Shown here one piece after another: positions 16,518 through 25,055 of a stretch of 64,000 bases of DNA. The notes under the pieces are model-generated. The model saw nothing but the letters and a program-made list of their open reading frames with translations, was not told where the DNA came from and made no database searches. Positions within the stretch are counted from its first letter, which is position 1. Each line of letters starts with the position of its first letter. Source of the stretch: Nocardioides palaemonis (GTDB taxonomy: Bacteria > Actinomycetota > Actinomycetes > Propionibacteriales > Nocardioidaceae); NCBI RefSeq assembly GCF_018275325.1, contig NZ_JAGVQR010000004.1, forward strand, positions 1,235,940-1,299,939, in the 5' to 3' direction. The position numbers and the translations under genes are program-made.

Positions 16518-17279
16518 TCAGCGGAGGCGCACCGACAGGCAGGTCACGCAGCCCTCGAGCTTCTCGTACTCGCTGACGTCGACCGCGACGACCCTCAGCC
16601 CGCGCTCCTCGTAGAGCGCGCGGGTGCGGGGCGCCGCCGACGACATCAGGACCGTCGAGTCGTCGAGCAGCACGACGTGCGCGCCCGGCTCCTCCGGGAC
16701 CCCGAGGTACGACGTCCACGTGCCCGGGTCGTCGACGACCGGGTCCCAGCCGACGACGGTGCCGTCGGGCAGCGCGGTGACCGCCGACTTGAGGTGCAGC
16801 GCCTTGGTCAGCGGGACCGCGACGACCTCGGCGCCCAGCGGCGCGAGGTGGGCGGCGAGCTGGTCGATGCCGGACTGGTTGGTGCGCCCGCCGAGGCCGA
16901 CCCACACGGTGCCGTCGTGCTTGAGCACGTCGCCACCGTCGAGGGTGCCGGGCGCCTCGATGTGGGCGATCCGGAAGCCGAGGTCGCGCAGGACCTGATC
17001 GGTGCCGGCGGTCTCGGGCTTGCGCTCGTCGGCGCCAGGGCGGGTGATGACGGCGAGGTCGGCGTACATCACGACGGTGTCCTCGACGAAGACCGCGTCC
17101 GGGCAGTCGGGCTCGGGCGGGACCTCGATGGTCTCCCAGCCCTCGGCCTGCAGGGCGGCGACGTAGGCCTCCCACTGGCGCCCGGCCAGGTCGAGGTCGA
17201 CCGGCACCCGGTCGATGTGGGTGAGCAGGCCGTCGGCGAGGCGGGGGCCGGGACGGCGGACGAGGGCGCGGCGGTTCAC
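16518..17279 (-). CDS. ddaH: Dimethylarginine dimethylaminohydrolase
   Basis: A 253-residue amidinotransferase-fold hydrolase that would convert methylated arginine to citrulline and a methylamine. Recognisable are the N-terminal PDAVFVEDTVV substrate loop, GTLDGGDVLKH, the catalytic His in KALHLKSAVT and the C-terminal Cys in EGCVTCLSVRL (Cys244 or Cys247; the second best fits the family). The GTG at 17279 starts the conserved NRRALVRRPG segment and lies 29 bases after the hydrolase gene stop, so the two are probably co-transcribed. Related enzymes include arginine deiminases, but the length and the C-terminal motif favour DDAH. Confidence 0.9.
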   Translation of the reverse strand: MNRRALVRRPGPRLADGLLTHIDRVPVDLDLAGRQWEAYVAALQAEGWETIEVPPEPDCPDAVFVEDTVVMYADLAVITRPGADERKPETAGTDQVLRDLGFRIAHIEAPGTLDGGDVLKHDGTVWVGLGGRTNQSGIDQLAAHLAPLGAEVVAVPLTKALHLKSAVTALPDGTVVGWDPVVDDPGTWTSYLGVPEEPGAHVVLLDDSTVLMSSAAPRTRALYEERGLRVVAVDVSEYEKLEGCVTCLSVRLR

Positions 17280-17308
17280 GCAGCCGATCCTCCCAGCCCG
17301 TGCCGGCG

Positions 17309-18076
17309 TCACGCCCGCGCGGCGCTCCGGGCGAGACGGTCGGCGACGACCTGCCAGACGTCGGGGTCGACGCCCATGCCGACGTGGGTCGAGCGCACCT
17401 CCACGTGCTCAGCCCCGCGCGTCCTGCGGTCGAGGCAGGCCTGCCACGCCACGACGCCGTCGCGGCGGGAGTACATCGCGGTCAGGGGCACGCTGATCGG
17501 GGACTCGGCGTCGAGCCGCTCGGCCAGCTTCCAGCCCTCGCGGTCGGGCGCGGCCTCGAAGGAGCGCGCCGCGGAGGTGAAGGTCGGCCCGCCGACGACC
17601 GGCGTGCCGTAGGTGACGACCCGGCGCACGGCGTCCGGGTGGCGCCGCGCGACCTCCCGGGCGATCACGCCGCCGAGGCTCCAGCCCACCAGCGAGGCGG
17701 GGCCGCCGGTCTGCTCCACGAGCTCGAGGAGCCGCGCCGACAACCGGTCGATGTCGGCGCCGGTGTCGCCCAGGTTGGTGCCGAAGCCCCAGCCGCGGGC
17801 GTCGTGGCCGAGCCGCCGGAGGTACGCCCGCAGCGGGGCGCCGGTCAGCTCGGGCGCACGCCAGCCCGGGATGTCGATGACCAGGTGGCCGTCGCCGCGC
17901 GGGACGGCCAGCAGCCGCGGAGTGGCGGCCGCGAGTCGGGTCGCGGCCAGCGGCGAGGTCAGCTCACCGACCTGCAGCCGACCGCTGGGCGGGCCGACCG
18001 GGGCCGGGAGGCCGTCCACGTCCCGTGCCACGGCCCGCGTGCGCAGGCCGGTCGCGGCGAGCAGCGCGCCCCTCAC
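17309..18076 (-). CDS. Alpha/beta hydrolase
   Basis: A 255-residue alpha/beta hydrolase with the nucleophile elbow GWSLGG, an upstream oxyanion-type segment (VIDIPGWRAP) and a late catalytic His in RSTHVGMG. It contains an ALLAATGLRTRAVARDVDG N-terminal stretch that is not a clear signal peptide. The ATG at 18076 overlaps the fadH stop by 4 bases, so it is translated from the same message as fadH and its PadR regulator. It could be an esterase or lipase serving lipid breakdown; substrate unknown. Confidence 0.85.
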   Translation of the reverse strand: MRGALLAATGLRTRAVARDVDGLPAPVGPPSGRLQVGELTSPLAATRLAAATPRLLAVPRGDGHLVIDIPGWRAPELTGAPLRAYLRRLGHDARGWGFGTNLGDTGADIDRLSARLLELVEQTGGPASLVGWSLGGVIAREVARRHPDAVRRVVTYGTPVVGGPTFTSAARSFEAAPDREGWKLAERLDAESPISVPLTAMYSRRDGVVAWQACLDRRTRGAEHVEVRSTHVGMGVDPDVWQVVADRLARSAARA

Positions 18077-20085
18077 AGCGCGGCCACGACCTCGGTGCCC
18101 TGCTTGATCGCGCGCTTGGCGTCGAGCTCGGCGGCGACGTCGGCGCCGCCGATCAGGTGCGCGTCACGGTCGAGGCCGTCGTAGAGGCTGCGGGCCGAGT
18201 CCTGGCCGGCGCAGACGACGACGGTGTCGACCTCGATGACGCGCGGCTGGCCGTCGACGGTGACGTGCAGGCCGGCGTCGTCGATCCGGTCGTAGGTCGC
18301 GCCGCTGACCTGGGTCACCTTCGACTGCTTGAGCACCGCGCGGTGCGCCCAGCCCGACGTCTTGCCCAGGCCGATGCCGATCGGGGTGGTCTTGCGCTGC
18401 ACCAGGGTGACCTCGCGGGCGGGGGTGCGCGGCTTGGCCTCGGTGAGCCCGCCCGCGGTGAGCGAGGGGTCGCCGACGCCCCAGTGGGCCATCCAGTCCT
18501 CGAGGTCCTCGGGCTCGTGGGTGAGGAAGACGCTCACGTCGACGCCGATGCCGCCGGCGCCGATCACCGCGACCCGCCTGCCGGGCACGACCGCGCCGCT
18601 CAGCACGTCGGCGTACGACGCGACGGACGGGTGGTCGATGCCCGCGATGTCCGGGATCCGCGGCTGCACGCCGGTGGCGACGACGACCTCGTCGAAACCG
18701 GCGAGGTCGTCGGGGGTGGCCTCGGTCGAGAGGCGTACGTCGACGCCGAGGACCTCGAGCCGGCGCGTGAAGTAGCGCAGGGTGTCGGCGAAGTCCTCCT
18801 TGCCGGGGACCGCCATCGCGAGGCGGAACTGGCCGCCGAGCTCGGGCGACTTCTCGAAGAGGGTGACGGCGAAGCCGCGCTCGGCCGCGCTGGTCGCGGC
18901 GGCGAGCCCCGCCGGGCCAGCGCCGACGACGGCCACGGTCTGCTTGCGCAGCGTCGGCATCAGCACCAGCTCGGTCTCGTGGCAGGCACGCGGGTTGACC
19001 AGGCAGGACGCCCGCTCGTTGGAGAACACGTGGTCGAGGCAGGCCTGGTTGCAGGCGATGCAGGTGTTGATCTCGTCGGCGCGCTCGTCCATCGCCTTCG
19101 CGACGAACGCCGGGTCGGCCAGCAGCGGGCGGGCCATCGACACCAGGTCCGCGTCGCCGCTGGCGAGGATGTCCTCGGCGAGCTCGGGGGTGTTGATCCG
19201 GTTGGACGCGCACACCGGGACGTCGACGACCTGCTTGAGCCGCGCGGTGTAGGACCGCCACGCGGCGCGCGGGACCTGCGTGATGATCGTCGGCACCCGC
19301 GCCTCGTGCCAGCCGATGCCGGTGTTGAAGACGGTGACGCCGGCGGCCTGCAGGTGCAGGGCGAGCTCGGCGGTCTCCTCCCAGGTCTGGCCGCCCTCGA
19401 CCAGGTCGAGCAGCGAGATCCGGTAGACGATCGGGAAGTCGTCGCCGACCAGCTCGCGCGAGCGGCGTACGACCTCGACCGGGAAGTGCATCCGGCGCGC
19501 GGCCGAGCCGCCCCACTCGTCGTCGCGGTCGTTGGTGCGCGCGGCGAGGAACTGGTTGATGAGGTAGCCCTCGGAGCCCATGATCTCGACCGCGTCGTAG
19601 CCGGCCTTGCGGGCCAGGGCGACGCTCTTGGCGAAGGCGGTCGCGGTGTGGTCGACCTCCTTCGCCGACATCGCGTGCGGCTTGAAGGGCGTGATCGGCG
19701 ACTTCTTGTCCGAGGCGCTCTGCGACAGCGGGTGGTAGCCGTAGCGCCCGGCGTGCAGCACCTGCAGGGCGATCGCGCCGCCGGCCTCGTGCACCTCGCC
19801 GGTGACCCGCTGGTGACGGATCGCGTGGAGCCGGTTGGTCATCTCCGAGGCGAACGGCTTGAGCCAGCCGCGCTTGGTGGGCGCGAAGCCGCCGGTGATG
19901 ATCAGGCCGGTGCCGCCGCGGGCGCGCTCGGCGAAGAAGGCCGCGAGCTTGTCGAGGTCCCAGGGGTGGTCCTCGAGCCCGGTGTGCATCGAGCCCATCA
20001 CCACGCGGTTGCGCAGGGTGAGCGCGTCGGGGCCGCTGCCGAGCGTCAGCGGCTCGAGGAGGTGGGGGTAGAGCGGGTGCGTCAT
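18073..20085 (-). CDS. fadH: NADPH-dependent 2,4-dienoyl-CoA reductase
   Basis: A 670-residue iron-sulfur flavoenzyme of the old yellow enzyme/FadH type, full length. Residues 1-330 form the FMN-binding TIM barrel (MGSMHTGLED, GYDAVEIMGSEGYLINQF). Cys342, Cys345, Cys349 and Cys361 (CIACNQAC and ASCLVNP) bind a 4Fe-4S cluster. Residues about 375-670 bind FAD and NADPH (VVGAGPAGLAAA and VIGAGGIGVDV). It reduces 2,4-dienoyl-CoA during beta-oxidation of polyunsaturated acyl chains. The PadR gene ends 3 bases upstream and a hydrolase follows with a 4-base overlap, so a three-gene operon is likely. Confidence 0.95.
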   Translation of the reverse strand: MTHPLYPHLLEPLTLGSGPDALTLRNRVVMGSMHTGLEDHPWDLDKLAAFFAERARGGTGLIITGGFAPTKRGWLKPFASEMTNRLHAIRHQRVTGEVHEAGGAIALQVLHAGRYGYHPLSQSASDKKSPITPFKPHAMSAKEVDHTATAFAKSVALARKAGYDAVEIMGSEGYLINQFLAARTNDRDDEWGGSAARRMHFPVEVVRRSRELVGDDFPIVYRISLLDLVEGGQTWEETAELALHLQAAGVTVFNTGIGWHEARVPTIITQVPRAAWRSYTARLKQVVDVPVCASNRINTPELAEDILASGDADLVSMARPLLADPAFVAKAMDERADEINTCIACNQACLDHVFSNERASCLVNPRACHETELVLMPTLRKQTVAVVGAGPAGLAAATSAAERGFAVTLFEKSPELGGQFRLAMAVPGKEDFADTLRYFTRRLEVLGVDVRLSTEATPDDLAGFDEVVVATGVQPRIPDIAGIDHPSVASYADVLSGAVVPGRRVAVIGAGGIGVDVSVFLTHEPEDLEDWMAHWGVGDPSLTAGGLTEAKPRTPAREVTLVQRKTTPIGIGLGKTSGWAHRAVLKQSKVTQVSGATYDRIDDAGLHVTVDGQPRVIEVDTVVVCAGQDSARSLYDGLDRDAHLIGGADVAAELDAKRAIKQGTEVVAAL

Positions 20086-20088
20086 CTC

Positions 20089-20625
20089 TCAGTCCTTCGC
20101 GTGTGCCTGCAGGTACTCGGTGATCCAGTCGATCCAGAAGCGCTCCAGCCGGATGCCGCCGCGCAGCACCAGCCACTGGTCACGCCCGGCGTCGTCGAGC
20201 GACCCCGGGTCGGGGAACTGCGTGCGCTCCATCTGCTCGTAGGCCGCGAGCCGGAGCGCGTGGTCGGCCCGGGTGTCGGCCAGGTGGTCGAGCAGGCGCG
20301 CGCGGTCGCCGTACGACGCCCCGCGCAGGCGGACCGCCAGGTCGCTGCGAAACGCCTCGACCGGCATCGGCTCGGCCAGCCAGTCGGCGAGCACGCGGCG
20401 CCCGGTCTCCGACGGGGTGTGCACCCGCTTGTCGGGGCGGCCCTCCTGGGTGACGACCTCGACGGTGACCCAGCCATCGGCCTCCATCCGGGCGAGCACG
20501 CGGTAGATCTGCTGGTGGGTGGCGTGCCAGAAGAAGCCGAGCGACCGCTCGAAGCGCCGGGTCAGCTCGAGCCCGCTCGCCGGGCGCTCGCTGAGCGCGA
20601 CGAGGAGGGCGTGCTCGAGGGCCAT
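20089..20625 (-). CDS. PadR family transcriptional regulator
   Basis: A 178-residue PadR regulator. The N-terminal winged helix (LEHALLVALSERPASGLEL through QQIYRVLARMEADGWV) is canonical, with the wing in GRPDKRVHTPSETG. The C-terminal half is the Vir-type helical dimerisation region ending FWIDWITEYLQAH. It is the first gene of the operon with fadH, 3 bases apart, so it probably represses its own operon and responds to an acyl-type ligand. A perfect dyad at 20647 lies 21 bases upstream of its ATG. Confidence 0.9.
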   Translation of the reverse strand: MALEHALLVALSERPASGLELTRRFERSLGFFWHATHQQIYRVLARMEADGWVTVEVVTQEGRPDKRVHTPSETGRRVLADWLAEPMPVEAFRSDLAVRLRGASYGDRARLLDHLADTRADHALRLAAYEQMERTQFPDPGSLDDAGRDQWLVLRGGIRLERFWIDWITEYLQAHAKD

Positions 20626-20646
20626 GCCGGCATCGTGCCCGACCTA

Positions 20647-20660
20647 TGCAACTCGTTGCA
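20647..20660 (-). promoter_or_regulatory. Dyad operator upstream of padR-fadH
   Basis: The 14-base sequence TGCAACTCGTTGCA is a perfect inverted repeat (arms TGCAAC and GTTGCA, 2-base centre). It lies just upstream of the padR start, where a self-regulating PadR protein would bind. No other dyad of this quality is seen in this upstream region outside the repeat at 20685. Confidence 0.6.
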
Positions 20661-20684
20661 AGAGGGGGTGCGCCACGTCACGAG

Positions 20685-20780
20685 GATCCCCGGCTGACCG
20701 GCTTTCGCTGAACTTGTCAGGCGTTGCACGGGCCGACAAGTTCAGCGATCCCCGGCTGACCGGGGATCGCTGAAAGCCGG
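20685..20780. repeat. Cloverleaf-like repeat family C, copy 1
   Basis: An outer stem CCGGCTTTC/GAAAGCCGG (20698-20706 with 20772-20780) encloses two perfect stems: GCTGAACTTGTC/GACAAGTTCAGC and GATCCCCGG/CCGGGGATC. A partial GATCCCCGG hairpin precedes it. A related copy is at 45607. Confidence 0.75.
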
Positions 20781-20808
20781 TACGCCGCCTCCCGCCCGCT
20801 GGCGGGCG

Positions 20809-21291
20809 TCACAGCACGCCGACGCCGGGGATCTCCTCGAAGACCAGCTGGGTCTCGGTGTGCCGGACGACGGGGTGGACGTTGAGGTGCTCGAGGACCA
20901 GGTCGCGGAGCTGGGCGGTGGAGGCGACCGCGACGTGGAGCAGGTAGTCGTCCTCGCCGCCGACGTGCAGGATCCGCAGCACGCCCGGCACGCGGGCGAG
21001 GACCTGGTGGAAGCTCGCCACGTGGTCCCGGTTGTGGCTGCCGAGGCGGACCTTGATGACGGCCTGGATCGGGTACCCGAGGGCGGCGAGGTCGATGTCG
21101 GCGTGCACGCCGCGCACGACGCCGCGTTCGCGCAGCGACCGCACCCGCTGCAGGCAGGTCGACTCGGCGATGCCGAGCCGCTTGGCGAGCGACGCGTTGG
21201 TGACCCGCCCGTCGGCGGCGAGCTCGGTCAGCAGGCGACGGTCGAGGGCATCGGGGGGTGCAGGATCCGCCGATGGGGGTGCAGGAGTCAT
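20809..21291 (-). CDS. Lrp/AsnC family transcriptional regulator
   Basis: A 160-residue Lrp-type regulator: N-terminal helix-turn-helix (LDRRLLTELAADGRVTNASLAKRLGIAESTCLQRVRSL in outline, residues about 16-55) followed by a RAM ligand-binding domain (AVIKVRLGSH, GEDDYLLHVAV). It is transcribed divergently from the PLP-dependent lyase gene at 21387, with 95 bases between the start codons, the usual layout for an amino-acid-responsive activator of that gene. A short Pro/Ala-rich N-terminus precedes the DNA-binding domain. The ligand is probably an amino acid linked to methionine or homoserine metabolism. Confidence 0.92.
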   Translation of the reverse strand: MTPAPPSADPAPPDALDRRLLTELAADGRVTNASLAKRLGIAESTCLQRVRSLRERGVVRGVHADIDLAALGYPIQAVIKVRLGSHNRDHVASFHQVLARVPGVLRILHVGGEDDYLLHVAVASTAQLRDLVLEHLNVHPVVRHTETQLVFEEIPGVGVL

Positions 21292-21386
21292 GAGGTGGTC
21301 CTCGGGATCTTCGGCGCAAACGGCACGTGGGGAGCATTGATTCGGAGACGGTTGCCCGCTGGCGAGGATTCCACGACGGTGGCGCC

Positions 21387-22559
21387 ATGACCAGCCTCGA
21401 CACCCTCGCCGTCCACGCCGGCCGCGCCGACCTGTCCGCGCTGGGCGTGCACGCGCTCCCGCTCGACCTGTCGACCACCAACCCGTTGCCGACCATCGAC
21501 GCCGGCGGTGCGTCGTACGAGTCGATGGCGACGGGCGGCCACCCGACCGAGGGCGGGCTGGTCTACCAGCGGCTCTGGAACCCCACCGTCGCCCGCTTCG
21601 AGGAGGCGCTGGCCGGGCTCGAGCACACCGAGGCGGCGGTGGCCTTCTCGACCGGCATGGCCGCCGTCACCGGCGCCGTCCTGGCCGCCGTCGCGGAGGG
21701 CAGGGGCCGCCACGTCGTCGCAGTCCGCCCCCTCTACGGCGGCACCGACCACCTGCTCGCCTCCGGGATGCTCGGGGTCGAGACGACGTACTGCACGCCC
21801 GCGGAGGTCGCGACGACGGTCCGCCCCGACACCTGCCTGGTCGTCCTCGAGACGCCGGCCAACCCGACGCTCGACCTGGTCGACCTCGACGCGGTCGTGG
21901 CCGCCGCCGGCCGGGTCCCGGTCCTCGTCGACAACACCTTCGCCACGCCGGTCCTGCAGAACCCGGCCGACCACGGCGCCGCGCTCGTCCTGCACAGCGC
22001 GACGAAGTACCTCGGCGGGCACGGCGACGCGATGGGTGGGGTCGTCGCCTGCTCCGAGGAGTGGGCCGGCGCCCTGCGCCGGGTCCGCGCGGTCACGGGA
22101 GCCCTGCTCCACCCGATGGGCGCCTACCTCCTGCACCGCGGACTGGCCACGCTCCCGCTGCGGGTGCGCGCACAGCAGGCCGGAGCCGGCAAGGTCGCCG
22201 CCTGGCTGGCCTCCCACCCGGCGGTCCGCGAGGTGCGCTGGCCCGGCCTCGCCGAGTGCGACCCGCTCGGCCTCGTCGGTCGCCAGATGCGCGGACCCGG
22301 CGCGATGCTCGCCTTCCGCGTCGAGGGCGACTTCGCCGCGGCGTCCCGCGTCACCGAGGCGGTCTCGCTCTTCACCCACGCCGTCTCCCTCGGCGGTGTC
22401 GACTCCCTGGTCCAGCACCCCGCCGCGCTGACCCACCGTCCCGTCGCCGCGGACGCGAAGCCCGACGCCGACGTGCTCCGGCTCTCCATCGGGCTCGAGG
22501 ACCCCGAGGACCTCTGCGCCGACCTCGCCCGCGCGCTGGACGCGGCCTCGCGACCGTGA
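21387..22559 (+). CDS. Cys/Met metabolism PLP-dependent enzyme (gamma-lyase/synthase type)
   Basis: A 390-residue PLP-dependent transsulfuration-family enzyme. Seen are the cofactor-anchoring TGMAAVTGA segment, the aspartate region LVDNTFATPVLQNP, the Schiff-base Lys207 in HSATKYLGGHGD and the C-terminal RLSIGLEDPEDL. Members include methionine gamma-lyase, cystathionine gamma-lyase and gamma-synthase; these cannot be separated reliably by eye. The divergent Lrp regulator favours an amino-acid-induced catabolic lyase such as methionine gamma-lyase. ATG at 21387 is preferred to an upstream in-frame codon at 21327 because the family start (SLDTLAVHAG) begins there. Confidence 0.88.
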   Translation: MTSLDTLAVHAGRADLSALGVHALPLDLSTTNPLPTIDAGGASYESMATGGHPTEGGLVYQRLWNPTVARFEEALAGLEHTEAAVAFSTGMAAVTGAVLAAVAEGRGRHVVAVRPLYGGTDHLLASGMLGVETTYCTPAEVATTVRPDTCLVVLETPANPTLDLVDLDAVVAAAGRVPVLVDNTFATPVLQNPADHGAALVLHSATKYLGGHGDAMGGVVACSEEWAGALRRVRAVTGALLHPMGAYLLHRGLATLPLRVRAQQAGAGKVAAWLASHPAVREVRWPGLAECDPLGLVGRQMRGPGAMLAFRVEGDFAAASRVTEAVSLFTHAVSLGGVDSLVQHPAALTHRPVAADAKPDADVLRLSIGLEDPEDLCADLARALDAASRP

Positions 22560-22583
22560 CAGCGCCGGTGTCATGATCGGCGC

Positions 22584-23732
22584 ATGACCTACGAGCTGGG
22601 GCAGGGGACCGGTCCGCTGCGGGGCGTACGCGTGGTCGAGCTCGCAGGCATCGGTCCCGGACCGCACGCCTGCATGCTGCTCGCCGACCTCGGCGCCGAC
22701 GTGATCCGCGTCGACCGCCCCGGCGGCGGGATGTTCGCCATCGGCCGCGCCGACCTGCTCAACCGCGGACGCCCGAGCGTGGCGCTCGACCTCAAGCAGC
22801 CGGCCGCGGTGGCCGCGGTGCTCGACCTGGTCGCGGACGCCGACGTGCTGGTCGAGGGCTTGCGCCCCGGGGCGACCGAGCGGCTCGGCCTCGGTCCCGA
22901 CGACTGCCTCGCCCGCAACCCGCGGCTGGTCTACGCGCGCATGACCGGCTGGGGCCAGGACGGCCCGTGGAGCCGCACGGCCGGGCACGACATGAACTAC
23001 GTCGCCACCAGCGGCGTCCTCCACGGACTGGGCCAGGACCCCGCGCGACCGCACTTCCCGAGCAACCTGCTCGGCGACTTCGGCGGCGGCTCGACCTACC
23101 TGGTGATCGGGGTCCTCGCCGCGCTGCTCGAGGCCCGCGGCAGCGGGCAGGGGCAGGTCGTCGACGCGGCCATCGTCGACGGCAGCGCCCACCTCAACGC
23201 GATGGCCTCCGCGTTCGCCGCGATGGGCGTCGACACCGGCCGCCGGCGCTCGGGCCTGCTGGACGGCGGCACACCCTGGTACGACCTCTACGAGACGGCC
23301 GACGGCGAGCACGTCAGCGTCGGCGCCCTGGAGCCGCAGTTCTGGGCCGAGCTCGTCGCGCGGATCGGCGTCGACCTGCCCGACCGCGACGACCCGGCCC
23401 ACCACCCGGCGATCCGGGAGGCCCTGACCCGCCGGTTCAAGGAGCGCACGCAGGCCGAGTGGGCCGAGGTCTTCGACGGCACCGACGCGTGCGTCGCCCC
23501 CGTCGTACGCCTCGCCGACGCGCCGCGCCACCCCCACCTCGCCGCCCGTGGCACCTTCGTCGAGCGCGACGGCGTGACGCAGCCGGCGCCCGCGCCGCGC
23601 TTCTCCCGCACGCCGCCCTCGCTCTCGACGCCGCCGCCGCTCCCCGGCGAGCACACCCGCGAGGCGCTCGCGGCGTGGGGGATCGCCGACGTCGACGCGC
23701 TGCTGGCGAGCGGCGCGGCGGTCCAGGCGTGA
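22584..23732 (+). CDS. CaiB/BaiF family protein, alpha-methylacyl-CoA racemase type
   Basis: A 382-residue class III CoA-transferase fold protein. The opening GPLRGVRVVELAGIGPGPHACMLLADLGADVIRVDRP in outline, together with GHDMNYVATSG (catalytic His) and NLLGDFGGGS (catalytic Asp), matches alpha-methylacyl-CoA racemase rather than a CoA-transferase. It would interconvert (2R)- and (2S)-methylacyl-CoA thioesters so that branched chains or sterol side chains can enter beta-oxidation. The gene overlaps the following glutamine amidotransferase gene by 4 bases. A CATGAT hexamer 6 bases upstream of the ATG suggests a leaderless start. Confidence 0.9.
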   Translation: MTYELGQGTGPLRGVRVVELAGIGPGPHACMLLADLGADVIRVDRPGGGMFAIGRADLLNRGRPSVALDLKQPAAVAAVLDLVADADVLVEGLRPGATERLGLGPDDCLARNPRLVYARMTGWGQDGPWSRTAGHDMNYVATSGVLHGLGQDPARPHFPSNLLGDFGGGSTYLVIGVLAALLEARGSGQGQVVDAAIVDGSAHLNAMASAFAAMGVDTGRRRSGLLDGGTPWYDLYETADGEHVSVGALEPQFWAELVARIGVDLPDRDDPAHHPAIREALTRRFKERTQAEWAEVFDGTDACVAPVVRLADAPRHPHLAARGTFVERDGVTQPAPAPRFSRTPPSLSTPPPLPGEHTREALAAWGIADVDALLASGAAVQA

Positions 23733-24466
23733 GACCCTTCCTCTTCCTCGGCACCCGGGCCGAGGACGACGTCGCGCAGCAGGAGTACGACGCGGTCCTC
23801 GCCGGCACCGGCCTGCATCCCGACGAGCTGGTCCGCGTCCGGCTCGAGGCGGGGCCGCTCGGCGACGTCGACCTCGACGACTGGTCGGGCATCGTGCTCG
23901 GCGGCGGGCCGTTCAACGCCTCCGACCCGGAGGACACCAAGTCGCCCGCCCAGCGGCGCGCGGAGGCCGAGCTGCGCGGCCTCGCGGAGCGCGTCGTCGC
24001 GGCCGACTTCCCGTTCCTCGGCGCCTGCTACGGCATCGGCGTCCTCGGCGGCCTGGCCGGCGGCGTGGTCGACCGGACCTGGGGCGAGCCGATCGGGGCC
24101 CTCCCGGTGCGGCTGACGCCCGAGGGGGTCGCGGACCCGCTGTTCGGCGCGCTGCCGCCGGTCTTCGACGCCTACCTCGGCCACAAGGAGGCGGTCTCCC
24201 GGCTCCCCGATGGTGCGGTGCTCCTCGCGTCGACCCGGACCTGCCCGGTCCACGCGTTCCGCATCGGGCGCAACGTCTACGCCACGCAGTTCCACCCCGA
24301 GCTCGACGCCGTCGCGATCTGCGACCGGATCGACGCCTACAGCGCCCACGGCTACTACCTCCCGCACGAGCAGGAGCAGCTGAAGGCGGCGGCCCGCGAG
24401 GCGGTCGTGACCGAGCCGGTGCGGCTGCTGGCGCGCTTCGTCGAGCTGCACGCCCGGGTCTCGTGA
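23729..24466 (+). CDS. Class I glutamine amidotransferase-like protein
   Basis: A 245-residue protein with a free-standing class I glutamine amidotransferase domain. The triad is present: Cys100 in GACYGIGVLGG, His189 and Glu191 in QFHPELD. It resembles GMP-synthase-type amidotransferase proteins that lack the synthetase domain. These hydrolyse glutamine or gamma-glutamyl bonds; the partner is unknown. The GTG at 23729 overlaps the racemase stop (GTGA). The last codons and the stop lie inside a copy of palindromic repeat family B, so its C-terminal residues RVS are repeat-derived. Confidence 0.85.
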   Translation: MRPFLFLGTRAEDDVAQQEYDAVLAGTGLHPDELVRVRLEAGPLGDVDLDDWSGIVLGGGPFNASDPEDTKSPAQRRAEAELRGLAERVVAADFPFLGACYGIGVLGGLAGGVVDRTWGEPIGALPVRLTPEGVADPLFGALPPVFDAYLGHKEAVSRLPDGAVLLASTRTCPVHAFRIGRNVYATQFHPELDAVAICDRIDAYSAHGYYLPHEQEQLKAAAREAVVTEPVRLLARFVELHARVS

Positions 24467-24495
24467 GGGTCGCTGCCCGACCTCCTCGACCAGCG
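24457..24495. repeat. Palindrome family B, half copy overlapping a stop codon
   Basis: GGTCTCGTGAGGGTCGCTG continues to CTCCTCGACCAGCG, one alpha-type arm only. The TGA at 24464-24466 inside it ends the glutamine amidotransferase gene. Confidence 0.75.
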
Positions 24496-24552
24496 GCGGA
24501 TCGGGACGTTCGGCCCTGCCGCGGCCCTCACGCCGCGGCCTAGCGTCAGGAC

Positions 24553-24990
24553 ATGGACGACCCGACGACCCGCATGGACACCGAGGAGTGCTGGGACTTC
24601 CTGCGCCGCCAGGAGCTCGGCCGGATGGCCTACCACCTGCTCGACGAGGTGCACCTCGTCCCGGTGAACTACGCCATGGACCACGACCCCGTGACCGACC
24701 GCCGCTCGATCCTCTTCCGGACCGCGGAGGGCTCCAAGCTGCTCGGGGTGGTGATGAACAACGACGTCGCCTTCGAGGCCGACGAGCTCGTGGACGAGGA
24801 GGCGACCAGCGTGATCGTGCGCGGTCGGGCGCGGCTGCTCGACGAGCACGAGGAGCACCGGGCCGACAACCTGCCGCTGCGCCCGTGGGTGCCGACCCTG
24901 AAGTACAACGTGGTCGAGATCGACGTCTCCGAGATCAGCGGACGCCGCTTCGCGCTCGCCCGGCCGTGGCGGCACATGATCCCGGACTGA
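24553..24990 (+). CDS. Pyridoxamine 5'-phosphate oxidase-like (split-barrel flavin) protein
   Basis: A 145-residue flavin-reductase-like split-barrel protein. The segment ECWDFLRRQELGRMAYHLLDE followed by HLVPVNYAMD is the signature start, and SILFRTAEGSKL binds the cofactor phosphate. Close relatives bind FMN, heme or F420 and are often annotated only as pyridoxamine-phosphate-oxidase family. The ATG at 24553 follows TAGCGT by 6 bases, a leaderless layout. It ends 18 bases before the operator of the EthA-like gene and is probably independent of it. Confidence 0.85.
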   Translation: MDDPTTRMDTEECWDFLRRQELGRMAYHLLDEVHLVPVNYAMDHDPVTDRRSILFRTAEGSKLLGVVMNNDVAFEADELVDEEATSVIVRGRARLLDEHEEHRADNLPLRPWVPTLKYNVVEIDVSEISGRRFALARPWRHMIPD

Positions 24991-25008
24991 GCAGGCTGGC
25001 CGGCGTGG

Positions 25009-25049
25009 TGTAACTCATGGTTACAACACGAGGGCCGGCGGCCTAGGCT
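25009..25049 (+). promoter_or_regulatory. Operator and promoter of the EthA-like monooxygenase
   Basis: A 17-base dyad with arms TGTAAC and GTTACA (centre TCATG, 25009-25025) overlaps a -35-like TTACAA at 25021-25026. A 17-base spacer leads to TAGGCT at 25044-25049, 6 bases before the GTG start, so the transcript is probably leaderless. A TetR- or GntR-type repressor binding here would block the -35 element. Confidence 0.65.
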
Positions 25050-25055
25050 GGAGCG

